From the NCBI GenBank assembly GCA_913060665.1, contig CAJXUY010000014.1, positions 1-64,000 of the forward strand: a DNA stretch of 64,000 nt. The letters run 5' to 3'. The translations under genes and the position numbers were made by a program. This document shows, piece by piece, positions 37,754-47,736 of the stretch. How positions within the stretch are numbered: the stretch's first letter is position 1; the number at the start of each line of letters is the position of its first letter. The notes beneath the pieces are model-generated. The model was not told the DNA's origin and searched no databases. It worked only from the letters and a program-made list of their open reading frames with translations. This DNA comes from an uncultured Oleiphilaceae bacterium. GTDB lineage: Bacteria > Pseudomonadota > Gammaproteobacteria > Pseudomonadales > Oleiphilaceae.

Positions 37754-37799
37754 TGTGATAATGGTTTTTCAAGAGTCGCTTTTTTATAGCGGCTTTTTT
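37754..37799 (+). promoter_or_regulatory. uvrB promoter and leader hairpin with T tract
   Basis: An extended -10 TG-T-GATAAT (37754-37762) is followed within a few bases of the expected transcript start by AGTCGCT-TTTTTAT-AGCGGCT and six T (37774-37799), which has terminator form, 13 bp before uvrB. It may attenuate uvrB or protect the mRNA 5' end. I see no LexA box. Confidence 0.4.
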
Positions 37800-37812
37800 G
37801 TTGGGACGTTAG

Positions 37813-39831
37813 ATGACAAAAGAATTTAAAGTTTATTCCGATTTCAAGCCATCTGGAGATCAGCCAGATGCGATTAAAGGTCTAGTTGAAGGAATTGAGG
37901 CGGGTCTTGCTCATCAAACACTATTGGGTGTGACGGGGTCTGGTAAGACATTCACCATTGCTAATGTCATTGCTGCGGTAAAACGCCCCACTATTATTAT
38001 GGCGCATAATAAGACATTAGCTGCTCAGTTATATGGTGAGTTTAAGGAGTTCTTTCCTGACAACTCCGTCGAGTATTTTGTTTCATATTACGATTATTAT
38101 CAGCCGGAAGCTTATGTTCCTTCATCTGATACTTTTATTCAAAAAGATGCAGCGGTCAATGAGCATATAGAGCAGATGCGGTTATCCGCAACCAAGGCTT
38201 TGCTTGAGAGAGATGATGCTATTATTGTGGCAACCGTTTCGGCTATTTATGGTTTGGGGGACCCCAAATCTTATCTTAAAATGATGCTGCATGTTGACCG
38301 GGGTGATCGAATTGATCAGCGTGAAATAGTGAGCCGGTTGGCCGATCTTCAGTACACCCGTAATGATATTGAGCTTCATCGAGCCACCTATCGAGTTAGG
38401 GGGGATGTCATTGATATTTATCCTGCTGAATCGGAAAAAGAAGCGGTACGAATAGAGTTGTTTGACGACGAGGTAGAAAGCCTTGCTTATTTTGATCCCC
38501 TAACCGGAGAGGTGCTTAGGCGAGTGCCTCGGCTGACCATTTACCCTAAATCTCACTATGTTACACCTAGGCAAAAAGTGCTTGATGCTATTGAAGAGAT
38601 CAAAGTCGAACTCGCAGAGCGCTTGCCTCAGTTAAAAGACAATAATAAATTAGTGGAGGCGCAAAGGTTGGAAGAAAGAACTCGCTACGATATCGAAATG
38701 ATGAATGAGCTCGGTTATTGTAATGGAATCGAAAACTATTCTCGTTATCTATCTGGGCGGCTCAATGGGCAAGCTCCCCCGACATTATTTGATTACCTTC
38801 CGCCAAATGCATTATTAGTAGTTGATGAATCTCACGTAACGGTGTCTCAGATAGGAGGGATGTATCGAGGCGATCGATCTCGTAAAGAAACATTGGTTGA
38901 ATATGGGTTTCGGCTTCCTTCAGCCCTTGATAACAGGCCTATGCGTTTTGATGAGTGGGAGCGAATTTCGCCTCAGACTATATTTGTATCTGCGACACCG
39001 GGCGACTATGAAGCAGAGCATTCAGGCAGAGTGGTGGAGCAGCTTGTTAGGCCCACCGGATTGTTGGACCCAGTAATAGAAGTGCGACCAGCCACGACAC
39101 AGGTGGATGACCTTTTATCTGAGATTCATAAGCGAGTAGCGTCAGGTGACCGTATTCTTGTGACGACACTTACCAAACGCATGTCTGAGGATCTTACAGA
39201 TTTTTTGATGGAGCACGGCGTGCGTGTGCGTTACCTTCATTCAGATATTGATACGGTAGAGCGAGTGGAGATTATACGCGACTTAAGGCTCGGCGTATTT
39301 GATGTATTGGTTGGCATTAACCTCTTGAGAGAAGGGCTGGATATGCCCGAAGTTTCTCTGGTTGCGATATTGGACGCTGATAAAGAAGGGTTTCTGCGTT
39401 CTGAAAGGGCTTTAGTGCAAACAATTGGTCGTGCGGCTCGAAATATTAATGGTTCAGCGATATTGTATGGAGACAAAATCACCAAGTCGATGAAGCGTGC
39501 TATTGATGAGACTGAGAGAAGACGAAAGGCACAGGAAGAGTATAATACCAAGCATGGTATTACGCCTAAAGGGCTTGATAAAAAGGTCTCGGATATTATG
39601 GAAGGGGCTGTTATTCCCGGACGTAAAATTGGTGTTTCTAGTAAAGTTGCTGAAAAGGGTGGGCGTTATAGTATTGATATTAAATCTAGAACACCAGAGC
39701 AACTCTCCAAAGAAATCTCGAGGCTTGAAGATGAAATGTATACCGCAGCGAGCGATCTTGATTTTGAGAAAGCTGCGCAATTAAGAGATGATGTATCTGC
39801 ACTAAAAGAGGCTGTATTAGGTCATCGTTAG
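37813..39831 (+). CDS. uvrB: Excinuclease ABC subunit B
   Basis: Damage-verifying helicase of nucleotide excision repair. Walker A GVTGSGKT is at residues 39-46, the DNA-wedging beta-hairpin contains [10 protein letters not shown], the DEAD-like box is VVDESH, and the C-terminal UVR motif ([17 protein letters not shown]) that binds UvrC is present. Length is 672 residues. Its last four bases overlap the end of the opposing CDF gene. Confidence 0.98.
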   Translation: MTKEFKVYSDFKPSGDQPDAIKGLVEGIEAGLAHQTLLGVTGSGKTFTIANVIAAVKRPTIIMAHNKTLAAQLYGEFKEFFPDNSVEYFVSYYDYYQPEAYVPSSDTFIQKDAAVNEHIEQMRLSATKALLERDDAIIVATVSAIYGLGDPKSYLKMMLHVDRGDRIDQREIVSRLADLQYTRNDIELHRATYRVRGDVIDIYPAESEKEAVRIELFDDEVESLAYFDPLTGEVLRRVPRLTIYPKSHYVTPRQKVLDAIEEIKVELAERLPQLKDNNKLVEAQRLEERTRYDIEMMNELGYCNGIENYSRYLSGRLNGQAPPTLFDYLPPNALLVVDESHVTVSQIGGMYRGDRSRKETLVEYGFRLPSALDNRPMRFDEWERISPQTIFVSATPGDYEAEHSGRVVEQLVRPTGLLDPVIEVRPATTQVDDLLSEIHKRVASGDRILVTTLTKRMSEDLTDFLMEHGVRVRYLHSDIDTVERVEIIRDLRLGVFDVLVGINLLREGLDMPEVSLVAILDADKEGFLRSERALVQTIGRAARNINGSAILYGDKITKSMKRAIDETERRRKAQEEYNTKHGITPKGLDKKVSDIMEGAVIPGRKIGVSSKVAEKGGRYSIDIKSRTPEQLSKEISRLEDEMYTAASDLDFEKAAQLRDDVSALKEAVLGHR

Positions 39832-41015
39832 TTATGCGGGTACCATAATGTTAAATCTCCTAACCAATCAATAGACTCTGCCTGTTCTTTTAAGGTGGCG
39901 AGGAGGTTGGGTGGTAGCTGATCATTGCACTCAATAAATAACTCTATTGATATTTGATTGTTGAGATAGTGAAGGTTGATGTTGTGATTGTCATCGATTT
40001 TGATCGACTTAGCCCAAACTTTTTTGAGTGTTCTAATCACTTCATCTCTCAAGGGGAGGGAGGTCGTCGTTGCATGTTGGCCATTGTGGTCATCATCTTC
40101 TGCATCGATATGAAAGGTCACTTCCCTAATGTGTGAATATTGGTTTTTGAGGCGTTCAGTCACTATCAAGCCTATTTGATGCCCTTCAGACACGCTGATT
40201 GATGGGCGAACCTGTAAATGTACATCGAGGATAATATCAGGGCCCATATGACGACTTCTTAGGTCGTGCACGTTTTGTATGCCTGGCGTTTGCTTAATAA
40301 ATTGTCGTAATTCGTCTGTTTCTTCAGGGGGGATTGCAGTATCAACAAGCTCTTTGATGCTGTCCCATGACAGGTCCCACCCTACTTTTGCAATCATAAT
40401 CGCTACCACCACAGCGGCCGCAGCATCAAGCCAGCCAAAGCCACTCATGGCACCTGCAATACCCATAAATACAACAATTGAAGAGAGAGCGTCGGTGCGG
40501 CTGTGCCAGGCGTTAGCAATAATTAAATCAGATTTTATTAATGTTCCGATATGGTGGGTGTATCTAAAAATCAATTCTTTGGCGAGTATTGAAATGGCTG
40601 CGATCACTAGGGCTGGCCATGTGGGTATTTCAATGGATGTTTGTGTTATCAGTCGCATAACACTATCCCATGCCATAGCGCCTGCTACTGCTATTAGCAA
40701 GCATCCTAAGAACACTGTTCCCAGTGTTTCAAACCGTTCATGGCCGTATGGATGATCTTCATCAGGTTCTAAACGGGAGTACTTGGTAATGGCAATGACC
40801 AGTATATCCGTTAACGCATCCGAAAATGAATGTAGGCCATCTGCAATGAGGGCGTAGGAGTGAGAAATCAGACCAAATAGAATCTTTAAGATACCTAGAA
40901 TAATATCAATTATCATTCCAATGAGTGTGACGCGGTGCGCTTCTCTCTGGAAATGACTCGCATTGTCTTTTGAGGTGTTAGATGTTGCCTGGTGGGCTAT
41001 GTCGTGCTTATGCAT
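39828..41015 (-). CDS. Cation diffusion facilitator (CDF) metal exporter
   Basis: 395 residues. The N-terminal part holds about six membrane helices with the metal-site motifs ADGLHSFSD and AWHSRTDAL in the second and fifth helices. A cytoplasmic domain follows from about residue 210, with His/Asp-rich features ([13 protein letters not shown]), longer than in FieF. The N-terminus is His-rich (MHKHDIAHQ). Export of Zn2+, Fe2+ or Mn2+ by proton antiport is likely from the family; the metal cannot be told. Its 3' end overlaps uvrB by 4 bp. Confidence 0.88.
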   Translation of the reverse strand: MHKHDIAHQATSNTSKDNASHFQREAHRVTLIGMIIDIILGILKILFGLISHSYALIADGLHSFSDALTDILVIAITKYSRLEPDEDHPYGHERFETLGTVFLGCLLIAVAGAMAWDSVMRLITQTSIEIPTWPALVIAAISILAKELIFRYTHHIGTLIKSDLIIANAWHSRTDALSSIVVFMGIAGAMSGFGWLDAAAAVVVAIMIAKVGWDLSWDSIKELVDTAIPPEETDELRQFIKQTPGIQNVHDLRSRHMGPDIILDVHLQVRPSISVSEGHQIGLIVTERLKNQYSHIREVTFHIDAEDDDHNGQHATTTSLPLRDEVIRTLKKVWAKSIKIDDNHNINLHYLNNQISIELFIECNDQLPPNLLATLKEQAESIDWLGDLTLWYPHN

Positions 41016-41192
41016 AAGTTAGGATCGGTTATAAATGCTAATGTTTGATTGTAGCATTGCTGTATTATTTTTTTCTACGACAAAAATATGGCATATTCCT
41101 AATATAGGTATTCAAACCTATTGAATTATATAGAAATGTATCTATTATACGAGTCTTATTAAAATCTCACTATTTTCCGAGCTACTATCTCG

Positions 41193-41465
41193 ATGTTATC
41201 AGAAGCAGAAAAAAGAAAGCACCCAAGGATGAAAGTCTCTTTTGATGTAGAAGTTCGTCATCCGCTAAACGGGGTTGCGTATTATCAAACTAGAGATATG
41301 TCCGATACAGGGATGTTTGTCGTTAGCAAGGCATCTGAAGTTCCCCTTCAGGAAGGCGAGATTGTTCGAGTCCTAATTGAAACAGAGAGCTTTGTCGAGC
41401 CGATGACTATTGATATGAGAGTTGTTCGTCGATCTGAAGACGGAAAGGCGCTTTCGTTTATCTAG
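41193..41465 (+). CDS. PilZ-domain protein
   Basis: A 90-residue stand-alone PilZ domain. The c-di-GMP motif parts are visible as KRKHPR (residues 7-12) and DMSDTG (about 35-40). It would act as a c-di-GMP receiver; targets are unknown. The ATG lacks a good ribosome site. A dyad ATAGGT-N6-ACCTAT lies about 75 bp upstream. It could relate functionally to the GGDEF protein at 20.6 kb, but they are far apart. Confidence 0.85.
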   Translation: MLSEAEKRKHPRMKVSFDVEVRHPLNGVAYYQTRDMSDTGMFVVSKASEVPLQEGEIVRVLIETESFVEPMTIDMRVVRRSEDGKALSFI

Positions 41466-41779
41466 CGTGCCACCCTAACTTCCAGTTTCATTGACTAGCG
41501 ATCGGCTCTTGAACTATCAGATTGCTAGCTTTCACCTTTAAGCATTCACAATATACGTATATTGATGTGTATTATTCGTCAGAATGTTGACTGTATTATG
41601 CACAAAACTGGTTGGGCGATAAAAATAGTAATAAAACCGTCATATCCAGAAAATTTTTCCTTGATCTATCTAACTTATTGAAAAATAAGGGATATTAAAT
41701 TGATTAAAAAATGATCAATTTAATGATAAAGGAGTAGTTTAGGGGGATTTGAAGGTGTTTTTTGTGGTTTTCAACAAAG

Positions 41780-41802
41780 TTATCCACAGATTCGGTGGAT
41801 AA
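41780..41802. promoter_or_regulatory. Inverted pair of DnaA-box-like sequences
   Basis: TTATCCACA (41780-41788, perfect consensus) faces TTATCCACC on the other strand (41794-41802, one mismatch). The two also form an 8-bp perfect palindrome TTATCCAC-N7-GTGGATAA. No dnaA, dnaN or gidA is near, so this is not a standard oriC. Confidence 0.45.
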
Positions 41803-41871
41803 ATGACAAAAAGTTCATGTTGCTATAATTAAACCGTCATAAAACCCCCTTGGTTTGATAAAAAACTGAAT

Positions 41872-41905
41872 AACTAAGGTTAGTTTATCGACGGTTTGCT
41901 ATAAT
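41872..41905 (+). promoter_or_regulatory. pyrD promoter with dyad operator
   Basis: Extended -10 TGCTATAAT (41897-41905) with the dyad AACTAA-GG-TTAGTT (41872-41885) lying where a -35 box would be. A repressor or activator could bind the dyad; none is identified. Confidence 0.45.
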
Positions 41906-41949
41906 ATTTGCCAATTTTTCCCCGTATCTTATCCGAGAGATTTTAGACG

Positions 41950-42975
41950 ATGGCTTATAAATTATTTCGAAACCTTCTTTTTCAATTACCGCCTGAGGTT
42001 GCGCATGAAGCTTCTCTGGATTTGATTAGTGCTTCTGAAAGATTGGGGTTATTGAGGCCGTTTGTAAAACCACCTGTGGCAGAATCTATTGAGGTGATGG
42101 GCGTTAATTTTGAAAACCCAGTGGGATTGGCTGCAGGGCTAGATAAAAACGGGGACCATATTGATGGCCTTGCGGCTTTAGGGTTTGGTTCTATCGAAAT
42201 TGGAACGGTTACGCCTAGACCTCAAGCAGGGAATCCAAAGCCGCGTTTATTTAGAATTAAAGAGCGAGAGGGGATAATCAATCGTATGGGGTTTAATAAT
42301 CTCGGGGTTGATTACTTAGTAGAGAACGTTAAAAACGCTCGATTCAAAGGAATTCTAGGTATCAATGTGGGTAAGAATTTTGATACGCCTGTTGAGCAAG
42401 CTTCAAATGATTACTTAATAGGAATTAGAAAAGTTTATCCTTTTGCTAGTTATATCACTGTCAATGTTTCTTCACCCAACACTCCTGGTCTGAGGGACCT
42501 TCAATTTGGCGATTCTCTCAAGCAGTTGCTGGAGGTGGTTAAAGAAGAGCAACAAACGCTGAATAAAGAGCACGGTAAGTTTGTTCCAATTGCAATAAAA
42601 ATTGCGCCAGATATGGAAGGGAATGATGTTCGGTTAGTATCTGATGCATTTAAACAGTTTGAGGTAGATGGTGTGATTGCCACTAATACGACGATTAGCC
42701 GTGTGGGTATAGAAGGATGTGATCATGCAGAAGAGGCTGGCGGGCTTAGCGGGGCTCCTTTGACTCATGCGTCTACAGATGTGGTTAAAGCGCTTTATTC
42801 TGAATTAGGTGATGAGATTCCTATTATTGGCGTAGGGGGGATTATTGATGGCTCGTCGGCAGCGGATAAAATAGAAGCAGGTGCAAAGTTAGTGCAGGTG
42901 TACACAGGGTTTATTTATCATGGTCCATCCTTAATAAGAGAGGCCGCTGAAGCTATTGCGTCTGTTAGGCGTTAG
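41950..42975 (+). CDS. pyrD: Dihydroorotate dehydrogenase (quinone), class 2
   Basis: Membrane-associated flavoenzyme that oxidises dihydroorotate to orotate with quinone. The N-terminal amphipathic segment ([18 protein letters not shown]) is the class 2 membrane-docking part. The FMN and active-site motifs [18 protein letters not shown] and [11 protein letters not shown] (with the catalytic Ser) follow. Length is 341 residues. pyrD and rmf lie next to each other and converge, upstream of rlmKL. Confidence 0.97.
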   Translation: MAYKLFRNLLFQLPPEVAHEASLDLISASERLGLLRPFVKPPVAESIEVMGVNFENPVGLAAGLDKNGDHIDGLAALGFGSIEIGTVTPRPQAGNPKPRLFRIKEREGIINRMGFNNLGVDYLVENVKNARFKGILGINVGKNFDTPVEQASNDYLIGIRKVYPFASYITVNVSSPNTPGLRDLQFGDSLKQLLEVVKEEQQTLNKEHGKFVPIAIKIAPDMEGNDVRLVSDAFKQFEVDGVIATNTTISRVGIEGCDHAEEAGGLSGAPLTHASTDVVKALYSELGDEIPIIGVGGIIDGSSAADKIEAGAKLVQVYTGFIYHGPSLIREAAEAIASVRR

Positions 42976-42998
42976 GTTTTGAATTTTAGGGGTGTAAC

Positions 42999-43022
42999 TC
43001 CAGGCTCGATTCCGAGCCTGGA
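42999..43022. terminator. Hairpin after pyrD
   Basis: TCCAGGCTCG and CGAGCCTGGA form a perfect 10-bp stem with a 4-nt loop 24 bp after pyrD. A T tract is missing. A 12-bp direct repeat CGCGTTGATATT follows at 43041 and 43059. Confidence 0.6.
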
Positions 43023-43179
43023 ATTGGCAGTTTTGATAATCGCGTTGATATTGTTAACCGCGTTGATATTATCGGTGCTTGTTTAACATCGCATTAACGG
43101 CAGAGCCGGTTGTTTTATGGTAGTTACCGTGTTAGCGATAGATGTTTAAATCTAATCATTCTATGTTAATTAATGATAT

Positions 43180-43389
43180 TTACGTGGTGATGCCTGGTAT
43201 TTTGTGAATACCTGAAACGCCGATCATACCGTCCCAGTTATCTACTCGGCCATCCCGCCATCCACTTAACCATTGTTGTTTGGCTATAGGTGTTTCTGTA
43301 GGGCATTGTGATTTTGATTTACCGCTTAGGCCTGCATGATAACCGCGCTTGTATGCACGATCACTAATATCACGTTTTTGTCTTCTCAT
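43180..43389 (-). CDS. rmf: Ribosome modulation factor
   Basis: 69-residue basic protein that dimerises 70S ribosomes into inactive 100S particles in stationary phase. The N-terminus MRRQKRD and the conserved RAYKRGYHAG, QWLSGWRDGR and GVSGIHK segments are diagnostic. I chose ATG 43389 with a GAGG about ten bases upstream; the frame to 43443 adds 18 residues that run into a leader hairpin. Confidence 0.95.
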   Translation of the reverse strand: MRRQKRDISDRAYKRGYHAGLSGKSKSQCPTETPIAKQQWLSGWRDGRVDNWDGMIGVSGIHKIPGITT

Positions 43390-43433
43390 TCTTATATGAC
43401 CTCGATATTTATTTGTGGTGGTAACTGTTGAGC

Positions 43434-43452
43434 TTAAGTGCAAAGCACTTAA
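43434..43452 (-). promoter_or_regulatory. rmf leader hairpin
   Basis: TTAAGTGC and GCACTTAA form a perfect 8-bp stem with a 3-nt loop about 45 nt before the rmf start. It lies in the probable 5' leader and may stabilise the transcript. The rest of 43453-43769, up to rlmKL, is AT-rich and shows no gene. Confidence 0.45.
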
Positions 43453-43769
43453 TTAACGTCTAACCTCCTATAAAGTATTCAGGGCGCGAAAAGTACTTGA
43501 GCGCAAATGTAAAACAAATTGATCTATGATCGGTTTAGTGGAACTCGTTTTAACGAGTACCGCTTCAGTAAAGCAGAAATAAAATCGGCTTGTATACGAA
43601 TTATTTGATCTATAAATAAATATTTATATTCGGTTTGAGTATAAAGCCCATTAACACACTGTTTTAGCAGTGGTTGATTGTTTAAGAAATAACTATTGCG
43701 TAGCCTTGAAGCGGGTTAAAATTTTGTAACCTTGTGTGTAACTAATTATGGTCTTATTTGTAGCGAATT

Positions 43770-46001
43770 ATGATGGATAAATTATTATCAGTTTTTGTCA
43801 CTTGCCCAAAAGGGCTTGAGTATGTGCTGGAAAAAGAGCTTGATGAACTGCTGCAAAAAGAGGCAAAAGTAAGGCCTGCAGGGATTGCTTTTGACGCAAT
43901 GCTCCCGGAAATATACCGTTTCGTTTTATGGTCGCGTACTGCAAATCGTGTGCTTTTGGCATTAGCTGAGTCGGAGGTTCATACTGCGGAGCAGTTGTAC
44001 AATCTGGTTTATAGTATTGATTGGCAAACGCATATGTCCGTCGATAATACGTTAGTGGTTGATTTTTCGGGCCAATCAAAAAATATCAACAACACCGCAT
44101 TTGGGGCCGTTAAGGTAAAGGATGCCATTGTTGATCAGTTCAGAGACCGTATTGGGGAGCGCCCTAATGTTACGCGTGACTCTCCTGACATTCGCATCAA
44201 TGTTAAGTTGTCAAAAGGCGTTGCTGTTGTCGCACTGGATCTTTCTGGAGAAAGCTTACATCGGCGTGGTTACAGGACTGAAGCAGGCAAGGCTCCGATT
44301 AAAGAAAATCTCGGTGCTGCTTTGTTGCAGCGCTGCAACTGGGCTGAGTTGGGTCAACGTGGAGCGGCTCTTCTTGACCCGATGTGTGGCTCGGCCACGT
44401 TGCTTGTTGAGGGGGCTATGATTCTATGTGATAAGGCGCCCGCACTAGACCGTGCTCATTTCGGTTTTTTGAAATGGAAGCAGCATCAAGATGGTGTATG
44501 GAAATTATTAATAGATGAGGCGATTGAACGCTTTGAGTCGGGTTTAGATAAATGTATTGCACAACAGACTGCTGGGTCCAATCAGCTTGTAGGGTATGAC
44601 GCAGACTCTTCGGTTATATCGGTTGCACGTAATAACATTAAGAGAGCGGGGCTTGAGGGCGTTATCAGTGTAGACACCCAGAGCTTATCTGACCTTAAGG
44701 GGCTTGAGGTTCTCTCTAGTGAGCACGAGAAATCTTTCGGGTTACTGCTAACTAACCCTCCTTATGGTGAGCGCTTGGGCGATGTTGAATCACTAAAAGG
44801 GTTGTATCGTTGTCTTGGGGATAAGCTCAAGAGTGAGTTTGAGGGATGGAAGGCCGCAATATTTACGGGGAATATTGAACTGGGTCGGCGGATCGGTCTC
44901 AGAAGCTATAAGCAGTATAAGTTGTTCAATGGTAGCTTACCTAGTCAACTCATCATGATTGATGTGTTGCCTGAGAATTTTGTTAAGACCGACGATAGCA
45001 AAGAGTCTCAGGTTTTACTAAGTCGACGGCACATAAGGGTGGCTAACCCGGATCGCGCGGCCATGTTTGCGAATCGACTGCGGAAAAATCTGAGAACGCT
45101 TGGGAAGTGGGCGAAAAAAAGTAAGTTGGAATGTTACCGTATTTATGATGCAGATATGCCAGAGTTCTCATTGGCTGTTGATGTTTATCGGGACTGGGTT
45201 CATGTTCAAGAGTATGCGGCGCCAGCCTCTATTGATGAGAAGGCAGCCAAAGATCGCTTGGAAGAGGCTCTGAGTGTTTTGCCAGAGGTATTGCAGGTGC
45301 CGCCGGAGCAGGTGGTTATTAAGCAGCGTCGTAGGCAGAAAGGTGATTCTCAATATGAGAAGCATGATCAAAAAGCTCAGCGGATGGTCGTCGATGAAAT
45401 AGGTTGTAAGTTTTATGTCAATCTTATTGACTATATTGATACGGGGTTATTTTTGGATCACCGCCCGGTTCGAAAATGGATACAGCAGAATTCAGCAGGT
45501 AAGCGTTTTCTCAATTTGTTTTGCTATACCGGAGCCGCGACTATGCATGCGGTAAAAGGTGGAGCGGCAGAAACGGTCAGCGTCGATATGTCGAATACTT
45601 ATCTGGATTGGGGGAAGGAGAATTTGTCATTAAATGGATTTTCTGAATCTGGCCATCAATTTGTGCAGGCAGACTGCTTGCGTTGGTTAGATTTAGCAAG
45701 TGAAAAATTTGATATGATTTTCCTTGATCCGCCGACATTCTCGAATTCAAAAAGAATGGAGGGTGTGCTGGATATTCAGCGAGATCATGTCGATATGATT
45801 AATAAAGCAATGAGCTTATTGACCAAAGGTGGTGTTTTGGTTTTTTCTACCAATCTGAGGCGGTTTAAGTTGGATATGGGGGCGCTTTCAAGCTTTGAGT
45901 TGGATGACGTATCAAGATCAACCATCGACAAAGATTTTGAACGGAATAGTAAAATTCATCAGTGCTGGCATATTAAATATAAAACGTTAAGCCTTGGCTA
46001 A
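43770..46001 (+). CDS. rlmL: Bifunctional 23S rRNA methyltransferase RlmKL
   Basis: Methylates G2445 (N2, RlmL part) and G2069 (N7, RlmK part) of 23S rRNA. A THUMP domain (about residues 45-155) leads into the RlmL Rossmann domain with its catalytic LTNPPYGERLG (about 330-340). The RlmK domain occupies about 430-740 with LFCYTGAATMHA and LDPPTFSNSKRM. Length is 743 residues. A second ATG follows directly (43773). Both halves look complete. Confidence 0.96.
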   Translation: MMDKLLSVFVTCPKGLEYVLEKELDELLQKEAKVRPAGIAFDAMLPEIYRFVLWSRTANRVLLALAESEVHTAEQLYNLVYSIDWQTHMSVDNTLVVDFSGQSKNINNTAFGAVKVKDAIVDQFRDRIGERPNVTRDSPDIRINVKLSKGVAVVALDLSGESLHRRGYRTEAGKAPIKENLGAALLQRCNWAELGQRGAALLDPMCGSATLLVEGAMILCDKAPALDRAHFGFLKWKQHQDGVWKLLIDEAIERFESGLDKCIAQQTAGSNQLVGYDADSSVISVARNNIKRAGLEGVISVDTQSLSDLKGLEVLSSEHEKSFGLLLTNPPYGERLGDVESLKGLYRCLGDKLKSEFEGWKAAIFTGNIELGRRIGLRSYKQYKLFNGSLPSQLIMIDVLPENFVKTDDSKESQVLLSRRHIRVANPDRAAMFANRLRKNLRTLGKWAKKSKLECYRIYDADMPEFSLAVDVYRDWVHVQEYAAPASIDEKAAKDRLEEALSVLPEVLQVPPEQVVIKQRRRQKGDSQYEKHDQKAQRMVVDEIGCKFYVNLIDYIDTGLFLDHRPVRKWIQQNSAGKRFLNLFCYTGAATMHAVKGGAAETVSVDMSNTYLDWGKENLSLNGFSESGHQFVQADCLRWLDLASEKFDMIFLDPPTFSNSKRMEGVLDIQRDHVDMINKAMSLLTKGGVLVFSTNLRRFKLDMGALSSFELDDVSRSTIDKDFERNSKIHQCWHIKYKTLSLG

Positions 46002-46015
46002 TAATATCGTTATCA

Positions 46016-46048
46016 AAGGTGGCTATGGGGTATGACCTATAGCACCTT
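46016..46048. terminator. Hairpin between convergent rlmL and outer-membrane gene
   Basis: AAGGTG-CTAT-GG pairs with CCTATAGCACCTT (one bulge) around TATGA. No clear T tract. Confidence 0.45.
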
Positions 46049-46063
46049 CAATAATGATTCCTA

Positions 46064-46714
46064 CTAGAATTCGTATTTCAAGCCTAGCCCAAACTGTAGG
46101 GTTTGAATATCTGAGGCTGTACTTCGATGTAGGCGGCCAGCTTCTGCAGTTACATACCAGTCTTCAACTATTTTAAAATCCAAGCCGGTTATCCAACTCA
46201 TGCTGAACTTAGAGCCTGGATAGTCCTCAGGAAGATCATCCCAAGTAGAACCAGGCTCAGCTGTTGCATCTGCGTTGACATAGGACATGCCTATTTGAGC
46301 GTAGATCGATGACCATTCAGCTAGTGGATAGTGTAGGCCCATATACCAGCTCGCAAAGTGATTGAGTGCAATAGTTGCGTTTGATGCGTCAATGATGTTG
46401 GCACCGCTTTCATCTTGGATTAAATCGCCATCTTCATCTCGTCGCGCTATGTAGCCAGGAACCGTGTCATCTGTAAGGCCAACACCGAGGCGCATTTCTG
46501 TTTTTACGTAATTTGTGATATAGGATCCCATTGTAAATGTGGTAGCCCAGTTCTTTGCCGTGTATTTGTTGCCTATAGATTGAAAGTCTATTAATACCGC
46601 ATTAATGGCAATATAGTCGAGCCCAGCCTTTTTGGGGCTGTCATCAGCTTCTTCAGCCGCTACATTGAGTGTTAAAAGTGCAAGTAGGGCGAGAGAGCGA
46701 GCTAAAAACTTCAT
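46064..46714 (-). CDS. Outer-membrane beta-barrel protein (OmpA/OmpW-like barrel)
   Basis: 216 residues with a signal peptide (cleavage near NVAAEE, about residue 20) and alternating amphipathic strands ending in KYEF, the C-terminal aromatic signature of outer-membrane barrels. The mature size predicts an eight-stranded barrel. An acidic loop (RRDEDGDLIQDESG) is probably extracellular. No peptidoglycan-binding domain. The role is unknown; general porin or adhesin-like function would be guesswork. Confidence 0.75.
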   Translation of the reverse strand: MKFLARSLALLALLTLNVAAEEADDSPKKAGLDYIAINAVLIDFQSIGNKYTAKNWATTFTMGSYITNYVKTEMRLGVGLTDDTVPGYIARRDEDGDLIQDESGANIIDASNATIALNHFASWYMGLHYPLAEWSSIYAQIGMSYVNADATAEPGSTWDDLPEDYPGSKFSMSWITGLDFKIVEDWYVTAEAGRLHRSTASDIQTLQFGLGLKYEF

Positions 46715-47000
46715 TGTTTGTTGGAATCCCGTATTGGTGATGAGTGGTGATCAGTTGAGCTGACGGAGCACCGAAACTGCTTATTTTATAATGATTACTT
46801 AGGCTGAATTGTGCCGTAAGAACATGGTGTCATTCGCTGAATAGTGTCACAAATTGTTGAAGTTTCGTATTTATTTATCATATTAGTCTGCGTTAGCGGT
46901 GCTGGAGGGCTTTATATTGAGGTTTAAGTATTACAGTTAGTGGTAGGCTTGCTTGCTATATTGACAGTGGGTGACCGGCAAGGTTTTGTTGCTTGCTTGT

Positions 47001-47495
47001 TTATAGGAACTGGTTCTCGCGAGCCATAATCAGTAATGACAATACGTTGTGTTCGGCGTGCTTGGTATTTAAATTATTCTCCTGCATGATTACGTTTTTG
47101 CTATCCAGTATCTCTTCAAATTTCTTGTTAGTGATTAAGCTGGTGATAGGTGTTAGCTCGAATGTTGGCTCTTCATCGAATGTGTCGCATAGTTTTTCGA
47201 GTAGCTCGGCATCATAATCAGTCCCGTCTATATAGACTGGCTTCCCGTCTAGGTCGTCGTTCATTTCTCGAATGATATCGATTCCAGAAACACCATGATC
47301 GTATAAATGTTGCAATGTTTCGTAAGGAAGATGTGAACCTTGAGGGTTCCAGTCCTCATCAGGCATGACCAGTACGTTTTTAATTTGACCGTCGGGCAGT
47401 GACCAGGCAATACAGATTGGAAAGCTATCTTCGTCGTAACTACTGCTTTCAATATCTAAAAATTGAGGCTCACGTTTATATTGGCTGCCTGTCAT
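47001..47495 (-). CDS. Exonuclease-like (RNase H fold, DEDDh-type) protein of unknown role
   Basis: 164 acidic residues. The N-terminus FLDIESSS gives the D-x-E first exonuclease motif, YIDGTDYD supplies a possible second Asp region, and KHAEHNVLSLL resembles the H-x4-D motif, but with N where the Asp is expected. The protein may therefore be a degenerate or inactive relative. I chose ATG 47495, which has AAAGGA six bases upstream, over 47510. No operon partner. Confidence is fair that it is a gene, low for the fold. Confidence 0.6.
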   Translation of the reverse strand: MTGSQYKREPQFLDIESSSYDEDSFPICIAWSLPDGQIKNVLVMPDEDWNPQGSHLPYETLQHLYDHGVSGIDIIREMNDDLDGKPVYIDGTDYDAELLEKLCDTFDEEPTFELTPITSLITNKKFEEILDSKNVIMQENNLNTKHAEHNVLSLLIMARENQFL

Positions 47496-47736
47496 GATTG
47501 TTCCTTTCATAAGGGTGTGGTGGAGGATTATACTGTCCCTACACTGAATGTCGATAACTTCTAATCTATGTTTATCTTGATGATGAATGTGACGTTGATG
47601 AGTGCGCTTAGTTGAAGTGGGAATTGCATTTCAGGCTGTTAGGTTATCCCTATTTGGGTTACTCTTAATGTCAAGATACGTGAAATTTGGTGTTATTATC
47701 AAGGTGTCCGTACGCCTATCTAAAGTTGAGGAAATA

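Larger units (their letters stand above)
41466..41949. other. AT-rich 484-bp region with DnaA-box pair and pyrD promoter
   Basis: No ORF. It holds a 10-bp inverted repeat TTAAATTGAT/ATCAATTTAA (41695-41723), an inverted pair of DnaA-box-like 9-mers (41780-41802), an 11-bp direct repeat AAACCGTCATA (41634 and 41831) and two TGCTATAAT extended -10 elements (41821 and 41897). Confidence 0.6.

Noticed and set aside
37700-37812. LexA box upstream of uvrB
   Set aside because: No CTGT-N8-ACAG-type sequence is present in the gap.
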